A stretch of 64,000 bases of DNA from Marivita sp. XM-24bin2. Its GTDB lineage: Bacteria; Pseudomonadota; Alphaproteobacteria; Rhodobacterales; Rhodobacteraceae. The translations under genes and the position numbers were made by a program. Each line of letters opens with the position of its first letter. The first letter of the stretch is position 1. The stretch lies in NCBI GenBank assembly GCA_003149565.1, contig QCWH01000002.1, forward strand, positions 79,209 to 143,208, read 5' to 3'. Below, one piece after another: positions 1-8,943 of the stretch. The notes beneath the pieces are model-generated. The model was not told the origin of the DNA and searched no databases. It saw nothing but the letters and a program-made list of their open reading frames with translations.

Positions 1-1
1 G

Positions 2-778
2 TTTCCGGATTGGCGTGATGCGCCGTTCACAACTTCCTCTGTTTTCACGGCAGCGATACTGCTTTTGGATGCCGAAGAGAATGTGCTCGCGGAACGGTTT
101 TTAACCCATCTGGCCGAGTCACTGGACCGTCAGCAGATTGGGCAGATGGGGCAGATGCTTGAGGATTTGGGCCTGCCACATGTGCAAGTGATGTTGGGCA
201 AACGTGCTGCGCAATACGGGCACGAAGTGCATGCACCCTATTACGCGCTGCATCCGTTGGCAGAGCTTGAACACCCGGTACCGACAGAATTGGTGCTTGC
301 GATCGCCCGACGCGAATCGGAGTTCGATCCGGGCGTAATATCACCCGTCGGCGCGCGTGGGTTGATGCAGGTCATGCCGCGCACAGCGCAGGACGTGGCC
401 GGTTGGCTGGATGTTGAATATTCGGAAGCCAAGCTGCTGACGGATCCGATCTACAATACGATACTGGGGGCGACATATCTGGAGCGACTGGCCCGACAGT
501 TTAACGGGAACGCCGTGATGATGGCTGCCGGATACAATGCGGGGCCGAGCCGGCCCGAGCGCTGGATGGAAGAGCGCGGCGACCCCAGGCGCGGCGATAT
601 GGATGTGATCGACTGGATCGAGCATATCCCGTTTAGCGAAACCCGGAACTATGTGATGCGTGTTACCGAAAGCCTGCCAATCTACCGGGCCCGGCTGGGG
701 CGCGACCCCCATCCGGTGCCGTTTTCGGAAGAGCTGAAGGGCTCAACCCTTTTGCCGTTGCCGCCACAGGGTGAATAG
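2..778 (+). CDS. Soluble lytic murein transglycosylase, C-terminal part (5' end outside window)
   Basis: The reading frame is open from base 2, so the gene begins upstream of the window; the TTG at 65 is internal. The first residues (FPDWRDAPFTTSSVFTAA) resemble the helical superhelix of Slt70-type enzymes, and the rest is a GEWL-like SLT domain. The catalytic glutamate is in ARRESEF (codon 314-316), followed by SPVGARGLMQVMP and the AAGYNAGPSR segment that lines the active site. Family enzymes cleave the MurNAc-GlcNAc bond of periplasmic peptidoglycan, forming 1,6-anhydroMurNAc. The 3' end overlaps the end of the convergent DMT gene by 36 bases. The family call is firm; substrate preference cannot be read. 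Confidence 0.9.
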   Translation, partial: FPDWRDAPFTTSSVFTAAILLLDAEENVLAERFLTHLAESLDRQQIGQMGQMLEDLGLPHVQVMLGKRAAQYGHEVHAPYYALHPLAELEHPVPTELVLAIARRESEFDPGVISPVGARGLMQVMPRTAQDVAGWLDVEYSEAKLLTDPIYNTILGATYLERLARQFNGNAVMMAAGYNAGPSRPERWMEERGDPRRGDMDVIDWIEHIPFSETRNYVMRVTESLPIYRARLGRDPHPVPFSEELKGSTLLPLPPQGE

Positions 779-1609
779 GCCCGCGCCGACGATGAGGCTC
801 GCGCCAAACACCACGTTGGGACGGATCGCTTCGCCGAAGACCAGAATGCCAAGGCTCGCTGCAAAGGGTAATTGCAGATATGCGAACGGTTGTACCGCAC
901 TGGCCTCGGCCACGTCGTAGCATTTGATCAGCAGATAGTGTCCGGTTGCTCCTGTGACGCACAGGAGCGCCATCATACCCCAGTCAACGGGCACCATTGG
1001 TTCCCAAAACCAGATGCCGATCATCGTCATGAACACCGCGCCCACGGTGCCCGTCCAGAAAAAGCTGGTGGCGGCGCTGTCCTTGCGGGCGGCGTAGCGG
1101 GTGAGAAGGCCGTAGAGGGCGAACATCAGGGCTGAAATGGCTGGAATGATTGCCAGTGGTGAGAAGACGCCGAAGCCAGGTTGCAGGATGATGAGGATGC
1201 CGGTGAAGCCCACGCCAATCGCCGTCCAACGCCGCCAGCCGACTTGTTCGCCCAGGATCGGTCCGGACAGGGCCGCAATAAGCAGCGGGTAACAGGCAAA
1301 GATTGCATGGCTTTCGACGAGGCCCAGATAGGTGAAGCCGAGCACCATCACGCAGATCTCGGACGCCAAGAGCAACCCGCGAAACCCCTGTAACCACGGC
1401 TGGGTGGTTGCCGCCGCTGCGCGCAAACCGCCCGCACGACGGCTGGCGACGAACATTACGAAAGCGGCAAAGAACCAATAGCGGATCATCACCACCATGA
1501 GGACGTTGTATTCGCTGGCGAGATGCTGGGACAGGCCGTCCTGCATGGCAAAGACGAAGGTGGTCGCCACCATGAGCCAGATGCCCAGACGGTTGTTGGT
1601 CTCGCTCAT
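743..1609 (-). CDS. DMT superfamily (EamA) transporter
   Basis: 288 residues with about ten hydrophobic helices arranged as two EamA repeats, the usual size for drug/metabolite transporters. A PxxGE-like element (GPILGEQVGWRRW) closes the first repeat and LVFGEAIRPNVVFGASLIVGAGL closes the second, as in RhaT/EamA proteins. The ATG at 1609 lies one base after the stop of the upstream mnmD gene, so translation is probably coupled; a TTG at 1630 would only add seven residues of mnmD-overlapping sequence and was not chosen. The likely role is inner-membrane export of a small metabolite, substrate unknown. Coupling to a tRNA modification gene gives no clue to substrate. Confidence 0.85.
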   Translation of the reverse strand: MSETNNRLGIWLMVATTFVFAMQDGLSQHLASEYNVLMVVMIRYWFFAAFVMFVASRRAGGLRAAAATTQPWLQGFRGLLLASEICVMVLGFTYLGLVESHAIFACYPLLIAALSGPILGEQVGWRRWTAIGVGFTGILIILQPGFGVFSPLAIIPAISALMFALYGLLTRYAARKDSAATSFFWTGTVGAVFMTMIGIWFWEPMVPVDWGMMALLCVTGATGHYLLIKCYDVAEASAVQPFAYLQLPFAASLGILVFGEAIRPNVVFGASLIVGAGLFTLWRQRQKG

Positions 1610-1610
1610 A

Positions 1611-2285
1611 TCAGGAGGCTTTCCGGGCAATGGTCATATGACGCTTGCGGCCAAAGCCGGGGACGCGAGTGGTGATGAGACCCGCCGCATCCAACGCCCT
1701 GCGTACATGGCCGGCGGCGGTATAGGTCGCGGCGGTGCCATTCGGCGCGGTTTTTTCGGCCACTTTGGCGAGAAGCCCGGACTCCCAGAGTTCGGGGTTC
1801 TTGGCGGGGGAAAAGCCGTCTAGAAACCATGCATCTGCGAGGGTCGGCATGGAGTTCAGGGTCTCACGCGCGTCGCCATCCACGAGGGTGAAGTTCAGGT
1901 CGGACAGGGCGATGTGACGAGCGCCTTCGGCCCAGAAGGGGGCGAGCTCTTTGGCAATCGGGGCAAGGTCCGGGAATGCCTGCTGCGCGCGGATCATGTC
2001 ATCCGCCTGCATCGGGAACGCTTCGAAACTGGTGAAATGCAGCTTTCCGGTCTGTCCGCTGGAGCGCCAAAGGTCGAGGGTAGCCAGCAGGTTCAGCCCT
2101 GTGCCGAAGCCCAGTTCGGCGATGTGAAACCCATCCCTGAACCGAGCGGGCAGGTCATTGCCCGTCAGAAACACGTAGCGCGTTTCCGCGAGTCCGTTGT
2201 CGAGCGAAAAATAGGGATCGTCGAACCGGCGGGAGACAGGGACATCCCCGTCGCGCCAGTCGAGCGGTTCCGTCTGGAGTTCCAT
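1611..2285 (-). CDS. mnmD: tRNA 5-methylaminomethyl-2-thiouridine methyltransferase (MnmD type)
   Basis: 224 residues matching the methyltransferase half of MnmC (DUF752). The SAM-binding motif ELGFGTGLNLLAT and the later WFLDGFSPAKNPELW signature are both present. The family transfers the last methyl group to make mnm5(s2)U34 in the wobble position of several tRNAs. The start MELQTEP at 2285 was chosen because it gives the usual family N-terminus; an open extension to 2339 would run into the divergent FAD gene. In E. coli this domain is fused to an FAD oxidase; here a separate FAD oxidoreductase starts 48 bases away on the other strand, suggesting a split MnmC. The stop is one base from the downstream DMT start. 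Confidence 0.85.
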   Translation of the reverse strand: MELQTEPLDWRDGDVPVSRRFDDPYFSLDNGLAETRYVFLTGNDLPARFRDGFHIAELGFGTGLNLLATLDLWRSSGQTGKLHFTSFEAFPMQADDMIRAQQAFPDLAPIAKELAPFWAEGARHIALSDLNFTLVDGDARETLNSMPTLADAWFLDGFSPAKNPELWESGLLAKVAEKTAPNGTAATYTAAGHVRRALDAAGLITTRVPGFGRKRHMTIARKAS

Positions 2286-2332
2286 GATGACATACCTTAG
2301 CGACAGCGCGACCTTGGCGAGGAGAGACCGGA

Positions 2333-3373
2333 ATGGCAATGCCCGAAATCACGGTGCGCGGTGCGGGAATTTTTGGCCTGAGCATCGCGTGGGTTTTGAC
2401 GAAACGCGGCGCACGGGTGCAGGTCGTGGACCCGTTTGGAGCAGGTTCGGGATCGAGCGGTGGATTGGTCGGGGCCTTGGCGCCGCATGTGCCGGAGAAC
2501 TGGAACGACAAGAAGGCGTTTCAGCTGGAAAGCCTGCTCATGGCAGAGACGTTCTGGACCGAAGTGCAGGAGGCCGGAGGTGTCGATTCGGGCTACGGGC
2601 GCACGGGGCGGTTGCAGCCGATAGCGGACGATCATGCTTTGGAGCTTGCACGTGCGCGGTGTGACGGTGCGCGGACCTTGTGGCAGGGTCGGGCAGTGTG
2701 GGAGGTGATTACAGCGGACAAAGCGGGCGATTTTGCACCGCTGTCACCGTCAGGCTTCCTCATTCGGGACACGCTGACCGGTCGGATGCACCCGAGACAG
2801 GCCTGTGCTGCTTTGGTTGCGGCGTTGCGCGCGGAGGGCGTCGAGGTTGTTGCCGAAGCGCAAGACCGTGGTGCGGTGATCTGGGCAACCGGCTGGCGTG
2901 GGCTTTTGACCCTGTCGGAGGATATCGGGAAATCAGTTGGTGCAGGGATCAAGGGGCAGTCGGTGGCTTTGGCCTATAATGTCGGCCCCGTGCCGCAGGT
3001 GTTTGTCGATGGATTGCATATCATTCCCCATGCCAATGGCACCGTTGCCATCGGGTCGACCAGCGAGAGGGCGTTCGACAGCCCCGATGGTCTGGACGCG
3101 CAATGCGACGAACTGATGGCGCGGGCCATTGTTGCGATGCCTGTGCTGGCCGATGCGCCGGTCGTTGACCGCTGGGCCGGGGTGCGGCCGCGCGCCCGGT
3201 CTCGTGCGCCGATGTTAGGGGCGTGGCCCGGACGGGATGGGCATTTTATTGCCAATGGCGGGTTCAAGATCGGATTTGGTATGGCCCCGAAAGTGGCTGA
3301 AGTGATGGCCGATTTGGTGCTGGAGGGACGTGATATGATCCCGGAAGGCTTCCGCGTTGAGGCGTCTATGTGA
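2333..3373 (+). CDS. FAD-dependent oxidoreductase, possible MnmC oxidase partner
   Basis: 346 residues with an N-terminal Rossmann FAD motif (VRGAGIFGLSIAW), a DAO-type core, and a C-terminal RPRARSRAPMLG / GFKIGFGMAPKVAE segment typical of D-amino-acid-oxidase-like flavoproteins. The DAO family oxidises secondary or primary amines. Its position 48 bases from mnmD in divergent orientation makes the cmnm5U-to-nm5U oxidase step of MnmC a plausible role, but glycine/D-amino-acid oxidase activity is an equal possibility from sequence alone. GGAGAGA precedes the ATG at 2333; a second ATG at 2339 is the alternative start. The 3' end overlaps the convergent MocR gene by 8 bases. Confidence 0.75.
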   Translation: MAMPEITVRGAGIFGLSIAWVLTKRGARVQVVDPFGAGSGSSGGLVGALAPHVPENWNDKKAFQLESLLMAETFWTEVQEAGGVDSGYGRTGRLQPIADDHALELARARCDGARTLWQGRAVWEVITADKAGDFAPLSPSGFLIRDTLTGRMHPRQACAALVAALRAEGVEVVAEAQDRGAVIWATGWRGLLTLSEDIGKSVGAGIKGQSVALAYNVGPVPQVFVDGLHIIPHANGTVAIGSTSERAFDSPDGLDAQCDELMARAIVAMPVLADAPVVDRWAGVRPRARSRAPMLGAWPGRDGHFIANGGFKIGFGMAPKVAEVMADLVLEGRDMIPEGFRVEASM

Positions 3374-4835
3374 CCGGCGTTGCGGCGATTGCCTTGGCGA
3401 TTTCGGCGACTCCGGGGTCGATCCGCGCCTGCGCGATTGAGCTGTACGCCAAACGATAGTAATTCCGTGGCGGCCTTTCCTCTGCGAAAAAGGTGGTGCC
3501 GGGTTCGATCAATACGCTGACCTCCCTGAGGCGATGGGCAAGGTCTTCGCAATCGACATGATCTGGGGCACGCATCCAGAAGCTCGACCCGCCATAGGTT
3601 CCTTTGCCGGCAATGGTCAGCCCGTGTTTCCGGATTGCGTGCTCCATGATCGCGCGGCGGTCATTCAGCGCTTTTCCGGTGCGCCGGATCAGACTGTCGT
3701 AGTGCCCGAGGCTTAGGAAATAGGCTGTGGTGCGCTGTGTCAGGCCCGGCGGATGACGCAATATGGCGGCGCGCAGGGCGCGGGCTTCGCGGATGAAGGG
3801 TGCTGAGCCGACAAGGTAGCCGAGCCGCAGACCAGGAAAGAGCGATTTTGAAAAGCTGCCCACATAGATCACGCGACCATCTTCATCCAAGCTTTTGAGC
3901 GCGGGCATTGGCTGCTTGAGGAATGCCATCTCGAACTCGTAGTCGTCCTCGACAATCAATGCGTCAAGCGCGCGGGCTTTCTCCAAAAGAGCTTGCCGCC
4001 GTGCCAGCGGCATCGTGTACGAGGTCGGACATTGATGGCTTGGCGTGGTGAAGATCACATCGGTATTTTTAGGAATACGGTCAGGCGGCAATCCGTCCTC
4101 GTCCACATCAACCGCTGCGAGGTGGCATCGCGATTGGGTCAGCACACCACGTAAGGCAGGGTAACACGGGTTTTCGATCACAGCTTTCCTACGCTGTGTC
4201 AGGAGAACCTGAGAGGTCATCCAGAGCGCGTTCTGCGCGCCCATTGTGATCAAAACTTGATCTGGCGTGGCCGTGATGCCTCGGCGGGGCAATGTGTGCC
4301 GAAGGATGAACTCCACCAGTTGGGGGTCGTCCTGATCGAAGGAATCTCGTGTGAGGGCCGCAAAATCCTTGGCACCCAGAGCCTGCAGCGCGCACAGTCG
4401 CCAGTTGGCATGGTCAAAAAGCTGCGGGTCGGTTTGACCGTAAAGGAACGGATAGCGGTATTGCGCCCAGTCCTGCGGTTTGACGAGGTTTGCTGTACCA
4501 GTGAATTTCTGCCCGATCGCCCGTGACCAATCTACGGCATCTTCACGCCTTGGTATGTTTTCAAATTGCGGCGGCTCCGGTGCATCATCGGACACGTAGT
4601 AGCCCGATCGCCCACGCGAAGTCAGGTAATCATTCGCCAGCAGTTCGGTATAGGCCAGGGTCACGGTGATCCGGCTGACACCGAGGTGATGAGCAAGTCT
4701 GCGGCTGGACGGGAGCTTTTCGCCTCGGCGGAACCGACCGGAAAGGATGCCTTCGGCAACCATCTGCTGGATACGGGCCTGCAGGGTACCTTTGGTATCG
4801 GGTTTGAGGAAAAAGTTTTCGACCGGAACTGCCAT
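3366..4835 (-). CDS. MocR-type (GntR-aminotransferase fusion) transcriptional regulator
   Basis: 489 residues. Residues about 15-80 form a GntR winged helix (KLPSSRRLAHHLGVSRITVTLAYTELLAND), followed by a linker and a class I aminotransferase fold with the PLP lysine in YVGSFSKSLFPGLRLGY. MocR/PdxR/GabR proteins bind PLP or amine effectors and usually regulate a divergent gene. No gene is divergent here: the upstream neighbour is a peptide-type binding protein on the same strand, so the target is unclear. A short inverted repeat abuts the start codon (4836-4851) and could serve autoregulation. No good Shine-Dalgarno is visible. The family includes the ectoine regulator EnuR, but nothing visible assigns this protein to it. 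Confidence 0.88.
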   Translation of the reverse strand: MAVPVENFFLKPDTKGTLQARIQQMVAEGILSGRFRRGEKLPSSRRLAHHLGVSRITVTLAYTELLANDYLTSRGRSGYYVSDDAPEPPQFENIPRREDAVDWSRAIGQKFTGTANLVKPQDWAQYRYPFLYGQTDPQLFDHANWRLCALQALGAKDFAALTRDSFDQDDPQLVEFILRHTLPRRGITATPDQVLITMGAQNALWMTSQVLLTQRRKAVIENPCYPALRGVLTQSRCHLAAVDVDEDGLPPDRIPKNTDVIFTTPSHQCPTSYTMPLARRQALLEKARALDALIVEDDYEFEMAFLKQPMPALKSLDEDGRVIYVGSFSKSLFPGLRLGYLVGSAPFIREARALRAAILRHPPGLTQRTTAYFLSLGHYDSLIRRTGKALNDRRAIMEHAIRKHGLTIAGKGTYGGSSFWMRAPDHVDCEDLAHRLREVSVLIEPGTTFFAEERPPRNYYRLAYSSIAQARIDPGVAEIAKAIAATPVT

Positions 4836-4851
4836 AATCTGAGTCTAGATT
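4836..4851. promoter_or_regulatory. Inverted repeat at the start of the MocR gene
   Basis: AATCT-N6-AGATT lies immediately upstream of the ATG of the MocR gene. Its position would let a bound protein block initiation, so autoregulation is possible. The repeat is short (5-base arms) and could be chance. Confidence 0.3.
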
Positions 4852-5021
4852 GGACTTATGCCGTTGGCAATCTGGCCTTAGGTTGGCAGCCGCGAGTTTC
4901 ATTTGCCGGGCCAAGAAACTTCGTACGAGGTTCCATGCAAGCCGAGTTGGATTTTCGGATGTGCTGGTGCGTCTGGGATGCGGTCGTTGTTCCGCATCCC
5001 AGTTGGCTGTGTTGCTTTAAA

Positions 5022-6497
5022 TTATTCCGTCCAACTGACACCGGTCAGGTCGGTGGCTTGCGTTGGTGCATTCCGCCACAGTCCTTGGATCCGCGCATCT
5101 GCTACGGTTGGGAAGGCCAGTTGGAACAGGTAGCCGTTCACATAATCGTCTGCGATAATTGTCTGAGCCTGCGCCAGCAGTTCTGAGCGTGCGGCAGGAT
5201 CACTGGTTGCGCCAAGTGTGGTCATCAATTCCTGAAACGCCGGATTATCATACTGGAAATAATATTCCGGGCGCGCGTAGATGCCGATATCGAATGGCTC
5301 GGTATGGCTGACAATGGTCAGACCAAAATCCTTTCCCCGGAACACCTCTTCAAGCCATTGCGCCCATTCCAGATTGGTGATCTCGGTCTCAATTCCTACG
5401 GCACGCAGTTGGGCTGCGATGATTTCTCCGCCACGGCGGGCGTATGAGGGGGGTGGCAACTTCAAAGTTGTGGTGAAGCCATCGGCGAAACCGGCCTCAG
5501 CGAGAAGGGCCTTGGATTTCTCGGGATCGTAGTTCGATTTTGCGGTCAGATCGACATAGTCAGGATTGTGCGGCGCAAAGTGGGTGCCGATGGGAGTGCC
5601 CAGTCCGAACATCGCGCCGTCGATGATTGCCTGACGGTCGATGGCATGTGCAATGGCCTGACGCACGCGCACGTCATCCAGCGGCGGCATTTTATTGTTT
5701 GTGCTCAGGATCGTTTCGCCTTCGGTCGAGCCGACCAGAACCTGAAAGCGAGGATCAGCCTCGAACTGCGGCAGATTTTCCGGGGCAGGGAAGCCTGCAA
5801 ACGCGTCGATGTCCTGTGCCATCATTGCCGCAAATGCGGCGGTGGGGTCGGAGATAAACTTGAACGTCGCCGCTTCCAGTGCCGGAGCATCGCCCCAATA
5901 CTCGGAATTGCGGCTGATTTCGATCCGGTCGCCTTGTACCCAGGAGTCGAACTTGAACGGCCCGGTGCCAATGGGGGCCTGTTTTATGTTTTCGATGCTC
6001 TCGGGGGCCACGATCACGGCATCGCCCCAAGCCATGTTGAACAGGAAATTGCCGTCCGGGGCTGAGAGTTTCACCTCGACCGTCGCCGGGTCGATGACGG
6101 TGACCTCGGAAATCCCGGCAAAGAGTGCCTTCTGCGCATTTGCGCTGTCTTCGGCGCGAGCACGGTCAAGGGTGAATTTCACGTCCTCGGCATCCATCGT
6201 GGTTCCGTCGTGGAACGTCACGCCGTCGCGCAGTTTGAACGTGTAAGTCATGCCGTCTTCGCTGATCTCCCAGCTTTCAGCCAGTCCAGCGACAACCGAG
6301 CCGTCCGACATGAAGCGTGTCAGTCCTTCGAAGACATTGGAATAGAGAACGGAATCAATCGCCCCGGCGGCCGCGCTCGTCGGGTCGAGATGCGGGGGCT
6401 CGAGTTGCAGAGCAATTGTGAGATCCGTTTGCTGTGCCATCGCAGGCGCAGACAAAAGCGCCGCAAGGGCAACGCCCCGAAGGAAGTGATGTGTCAT
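5022..6497 (-). CDS. ABC transporter substrate-binding protein, family 5 (peptide/nickel type), orphan
   Basis: 491 residues with a Sec signal peptide (MTHHFLRGVALAALLSAPAMAQQ) and the SBP_bac_5 pattern LQLEPPHLDPTSAAAG, YNPEKSKALLAEAGF-like (NYDPEKSKALLAEAGFADG) and IAHAIDRQAIID. Family 5 proteins deliver oligopeptides, nickel, glutathione or other solutes to an inner-membrane ABC importer. The ATG at 6497 follows a strong AGGAGGG; an open extension to 6563 has neither a ribosome site nor signal-peptide logic. No permease or ATPase gene is adjacent, so it must pair with a transporter elsewhere or act as a sensor. It lies upstream of the MocR gene on the same strand, 186 bases away. Confidence 0.85.
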   Translation of the reverse strand: MTHHFLRGVALAALLSAPAMAQQTDLTIALQLEPPHLDPTSAAAGAIDSVLYSNVFEGLTRFMSDGSVVAGLAESWEISEDGMTYTFKLRDGVTFHDGTTMDAEDVKFTLDRARAEDSANAQKALFAGISEVTVIDPATVEVKLSAPDGNFLFNMAWGDAVIVAPESIENIKQAPIGTGPFKFDSWVQGDRIEISRNSEYWGDAPALEAATFKFISDPTAAFAAMMAQDIDAFAGFPAPENLPQFEADPRFQVLVGSTEGETILSTNNKMPPLDDVRVRQAIAHAIDRQAIIDGAMFGLGTPIGTHFAPHNPDYVDLTAKSNYDPEKSKALLAEAGFADGFTTTLKLPPPSYARRGGEIIAAQLRAVGIETEITNLEWAQWLEEVFRGKDFGLTIVSHTEPFDIGIYARPEYYFQYDNPAFQELMTTLGATSDPAARSELLAQAQTIIADDYVNGYLFQLAFPTVADARIQGLWRNAPTQATDLTGVSWTE

Positions 6498-6633
6498 GGT
6501 GTCCCTCCTGTTATTGTTCTCACTCTCACGTCGAATCGCACTGCAATCAAGCACATGCTGCAATTTGCGCAGTGCGCGGGGTGGGCTGTGCTGCTAAATG
6601 CCCGCGCAAACCTGACCAGACAGGAGACGCCAG

Positions 6634-7467
6634 ATGAGCGCCACAGCCCGCAAGACCGCTCTCTTGCCCGATGACATTCGCGCCCGAAAAGGCGGGACAC
6701 CAATTGTCAGTCTGACTGCCTACACAACGCCGATGGCCGAGTTGATGGACGCGCATTGTGATTTTGTCTTGGTCGGCGATAGTGTGGGGATGGTCCTGCA
6801 TGGTCTGCCCTCGACGATTGGCGTGACGATGGAGATGATGATCCTGCACGGGCAAGCGGTGAAGCGTGGATTGCGGCAGGCCATGATGGTCATCGACATG
6901 CCGTTCGGCTCGTATGAGGAAAACCCGCAGCAGGCCTTTCGGAATGCGTCGCGTCTCATGGCGGAAACCGGCGCGGGTGCGGTGAAGCTGGAAGGTGGGC
7001 AGAGTATGGCCGAGACCATTGCGTTTCTGGTGGCCCGCGGTATCCCGGTGATGGCGCATATCGGCCTGACGCCGCAGTCGATCAATACTTTGGGCGGGTA
7101 CAAGGTTCAGGGTCGCGGAGGTGCGGGGGCACGTCTTTTGGCTGATGCGCAGGCTGTGGCTGATGCCGGAGCCTTTGCCGTGGTGCTGGAGAAAGTACCT
7201 CAGACGCTGGCAGATCAAATTACGGCTGCCGTTCAGATCCCGACCATCGGCATCGGCGCGTCGGCAGGATGTGATGGGCAGGTTCTGGTGGTTGACGACA
7301 TGCTTGGCCTTTTCACCAAATTCAAACCGAAATTCGTCAAGCGCTATGCCAATTTGGGTGAGCAGGCAGACGCAGCGGTGGCTGCCTATGCGGCAGAGGT
7401 CCGGGCACGAACTTTCCCAGCAGCCGAGCATGTCTTTGCGGATAGCGTTGCCGGAGAGACATCATGA
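6634..7467 (+). CDS. panB: 3-methyl-2-oxobutanoate hydroxymethyltransferase
   Basis: 277 residues, full family length. Catalyses transfer of a hydroxymethyl group from 5,10-methylene-tetrahydrofolate to 2-oxoisovalerate, giving ketopantoate, the first committed step of pantothenate (CoA) synthesis. Diagnostic segments are [28 protein letters not shown] (metal-binding Asp), the GAVKLEGG loop with the conserved Lys/Glu, and [11 protein letters not shown] with IGIGAS later. AGGAGACG precedes the ATG. It overlaps panC by 4 bases (ATGA), a standard coupled panBC pair. Confidence 0.97.
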   Translation: MSATARKTALLPDDIRARKGGTPIVSLTAYTTPMAELMDAHCDFVLVGDSVGMVLHGLPSTIGVTMEMMILHGQAVKRGLRQAMMVIDMPFGSYEENPQQAFRNASRLMAETGAGAVKLEGGQSMAETIAFLVARGIPVMAHIGLTPQSINTLGGYKVQGRGGAGARLLADAQAVADAGAFAVVLEKVPQTLADQITAAVQIPTIGIGASAGCDGQVLVVDDMLGLFTKFKPKFVKRYANLGEQADAAVAAYAAEVRARTFPAAEHVFADSVAGETS

Positions 7468-8306
7468 TTGCGCCGATTGTCCGTGAAAAAGCCGCGCTGC
7501 GCGAGATGATCATCCCTTGGAAAAGGGCGGGTGAGGTTGTTGGCGTGGTGCCCACGATGGGCGCGTTGCATGACGGGCATCTCAGCCTTGTTGCCGCTGC
7601 CAAAGCGGTCTGCGATCGGGTGATCGTTACGATCTTCGTCAACCCGAAGCAGTTCAACAATCCCGACGATTTGGCCAACTACCCGCGGACCGAAACCGCG
7701 GATGCACAAAAGCTCGAACGGTTCGAAGTGGATGCGATTTGGGTGCCTGACGGGGATCAGATGTACCCCGAGGGCTTTGCGACGACGGTATCGGTGTCTG
7801 GTTTGACCGATTGCTTATGTGGTGCCGCGCGGCCGGGACACTTTGATGGCGTTGCAACCGTTGTCAGCAAGCTTTTTCTTCAGACGCAGGCCGATAAGGC
7901 GTTTTTTGGAGAGAAAGACTTTCAGCAATTGCAGGTTGTCACGCGGATGGCGGCCGATCTTGATATTCCGATTGACGTCATAGGTTGCCCGACAATCCGC
8001 GAGGAAGATGGACTGGCAATGTCGTCTCGCAATCTGCTGCTTTCGGACCGCGCGCGGGTTTATGCGCCGGTTTTGAATGAGGTCATGGAGCGCATGGCGG
8101 TCGCGCTGCGAGGAGGTGCATCTATGAAGGACCTCATGCCAGACGCGTTGAAACGGCTGGAGACGGCTGGGTTCACCGGCGTCGACTATCTCGAGTTGCG
8201 GTCCGCCGATGGGCTGGGGTTGCTTGAGCGGGCTGACGTTCCTTCCCGGCTTTTTGCGGCGGCTTGGCTTGCGGGTGTGCGTTTGATCGACAATATCGCG
8301 GTCTGA
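7464..8306 (+). CDS. panC: Pantothenate synthetase
   Basis: 280 residues. ATP-dependent ligation of pantoate and beta-alanine to pantothenate, cytosolic. The nucleotidyltransferase motifs are clear: [15 protein letters not shown] (HIGH-like), [15 protein letters not shown] for pantoate binding, and the MSSRN loop equivalent to KMSKS. It overlaps panB by ATGA and is the last gene of the operon; an inverted repeat follows about 20 bases after the stop. Confidence 0.97.
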   Translation: MIAPIVREKAALREMIIPWKRAGEVVGVVPTMGALHDGHLSLVAAAKAVCDRVIVTIFVNPKQFNNPDDLANYPRTETADAQKLERFEVDAIWVPDGDQMYPEGFATTVSVSGLTDCLCGAARPGHFDGVATVVSKLFLQTQADKAFFGEKDFQQLQVVTRMAADLDIPIDVIGCPTIREEDGLAMSSRNLLLSDRARVYAPVLNEVMERMAVALRGGASMKDLMPDALKRLETAGFTGVDYLELRSADGLGLLERADVPSRLFAAAWLAGVRLIDNIAV

Positions 8307-8318
8307 ATTCAGAGTCCT

Positions 8319-8343
8319 GGAACTCCAACCTGAATCAGGTTCC
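8319..8343. terminator. Inverted repeat after panC, possible weak terminator
   Basis: AACCTGA-A-TCAGGTT (8327-8341), with further outer pairing GGAA/TTCC, follows the panC stop by about 20 bases. There is no T-run, so factor-independent termination is uncertain; it could also be a regulator site. The rest of the 8307-8473 gap shows no gene. Confidence 0.35.
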
Positions 8344-8473
8344 AAGGGCTCTACGTCGGTACTCTCTGCAATTTTGAAATGTCTCAGGCGGAGGATCTAA
8401 GGCTGTGGTCGCCACATCCCGCCCAGTTAACGTGCTTTACACCCACCCTTGGTTCATCGATGCGCTTTCACAA

Positions 8474-8854
8474 TTACACGTCTTCCAGAACCTTCCGCGC
8501 AACACGGAAGCATTCCAAGGCTTGAGGGACGCCGCAATAAATGCCGATCACATGAATGATTGCGCGGATTTCCTCTTTCGTGACGCCATTGTTCAGCGCG
8601 CCTCGGCAATGGGTTTCCCATTCGTGCATTTTGCCCAAGGCACCGATCATGGAAAGATTCATCATTGAGCGCGTTTTGGGGTCGATCACGTCATCTCCCC
8701 AGCCAAATCCCCAGCACCACGCGGTCATCGCTTCCTGAAAGGGACGGGTGAGGTCATCTGCTGCGGCAAGATTGTTTTCAACATACTCGGCTCCAAGCGT
8801 AGCCTTACGTTGCTCTAGCCCCTTAAGGAACAGGTCTTCGTCGAACGTACTCAT
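8474..8854 (-). CDS. Carboxymuconolactone decarboxylase (CMD) family protein
   Basis: 126 residues, all-helical CMD/AhpD-like fold: KTRSMMNLSMIGALGKMHEWETHCRGALNNGVTKEEI followed by IHVIGIYCGVPQALECFRVA. This matches the PcaC side of the family (gamma-carboxymuconolactone decarboxylase and related small enzymes of side-chain breakdown), and there is no CxxC pair of the AhpD peroxidase type. Substrate is unknown and no protocatechuate genes are nearby. It is a single-gene unit beside the decayed TRAP/CoA-transferase scar, so it may be the surviving member of a catabolic cluster. Confidence 0.85.
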   Translation of the reverse strand: MSTFDEDLFLKGLEQRKATLGAEYVENNLAAADDLTRPFQEAMTAWCWGFGWGDDVIDPKTRSMMNLSMIGALGKMHEWETHCRGALNNGVTKEEIRAIIHVIGIYCGVPQALECFRVARKVLEDV

Positions 8855-8943
8855 GCGATGATCCCTTCAGGCGGGTGGTGTTTTTTCGAAGTGATAGCTG
8901 ATTTTCAGGAGGCGCCCAACAGGGTCTCCACGCTGTCCGTTTT

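Noticed and set aside
4566-5186. A 206-codon plus-strand frame
   Set aside because: Antisense to the MocR N-terminus and the end of the binding-protein gene; composition is not protein-like.
6547-7431. A 294-codon minus-strand frame across panB
   Set aside because: panB is certain, and the antisense translation is His/Arg-rich shadow sequence.
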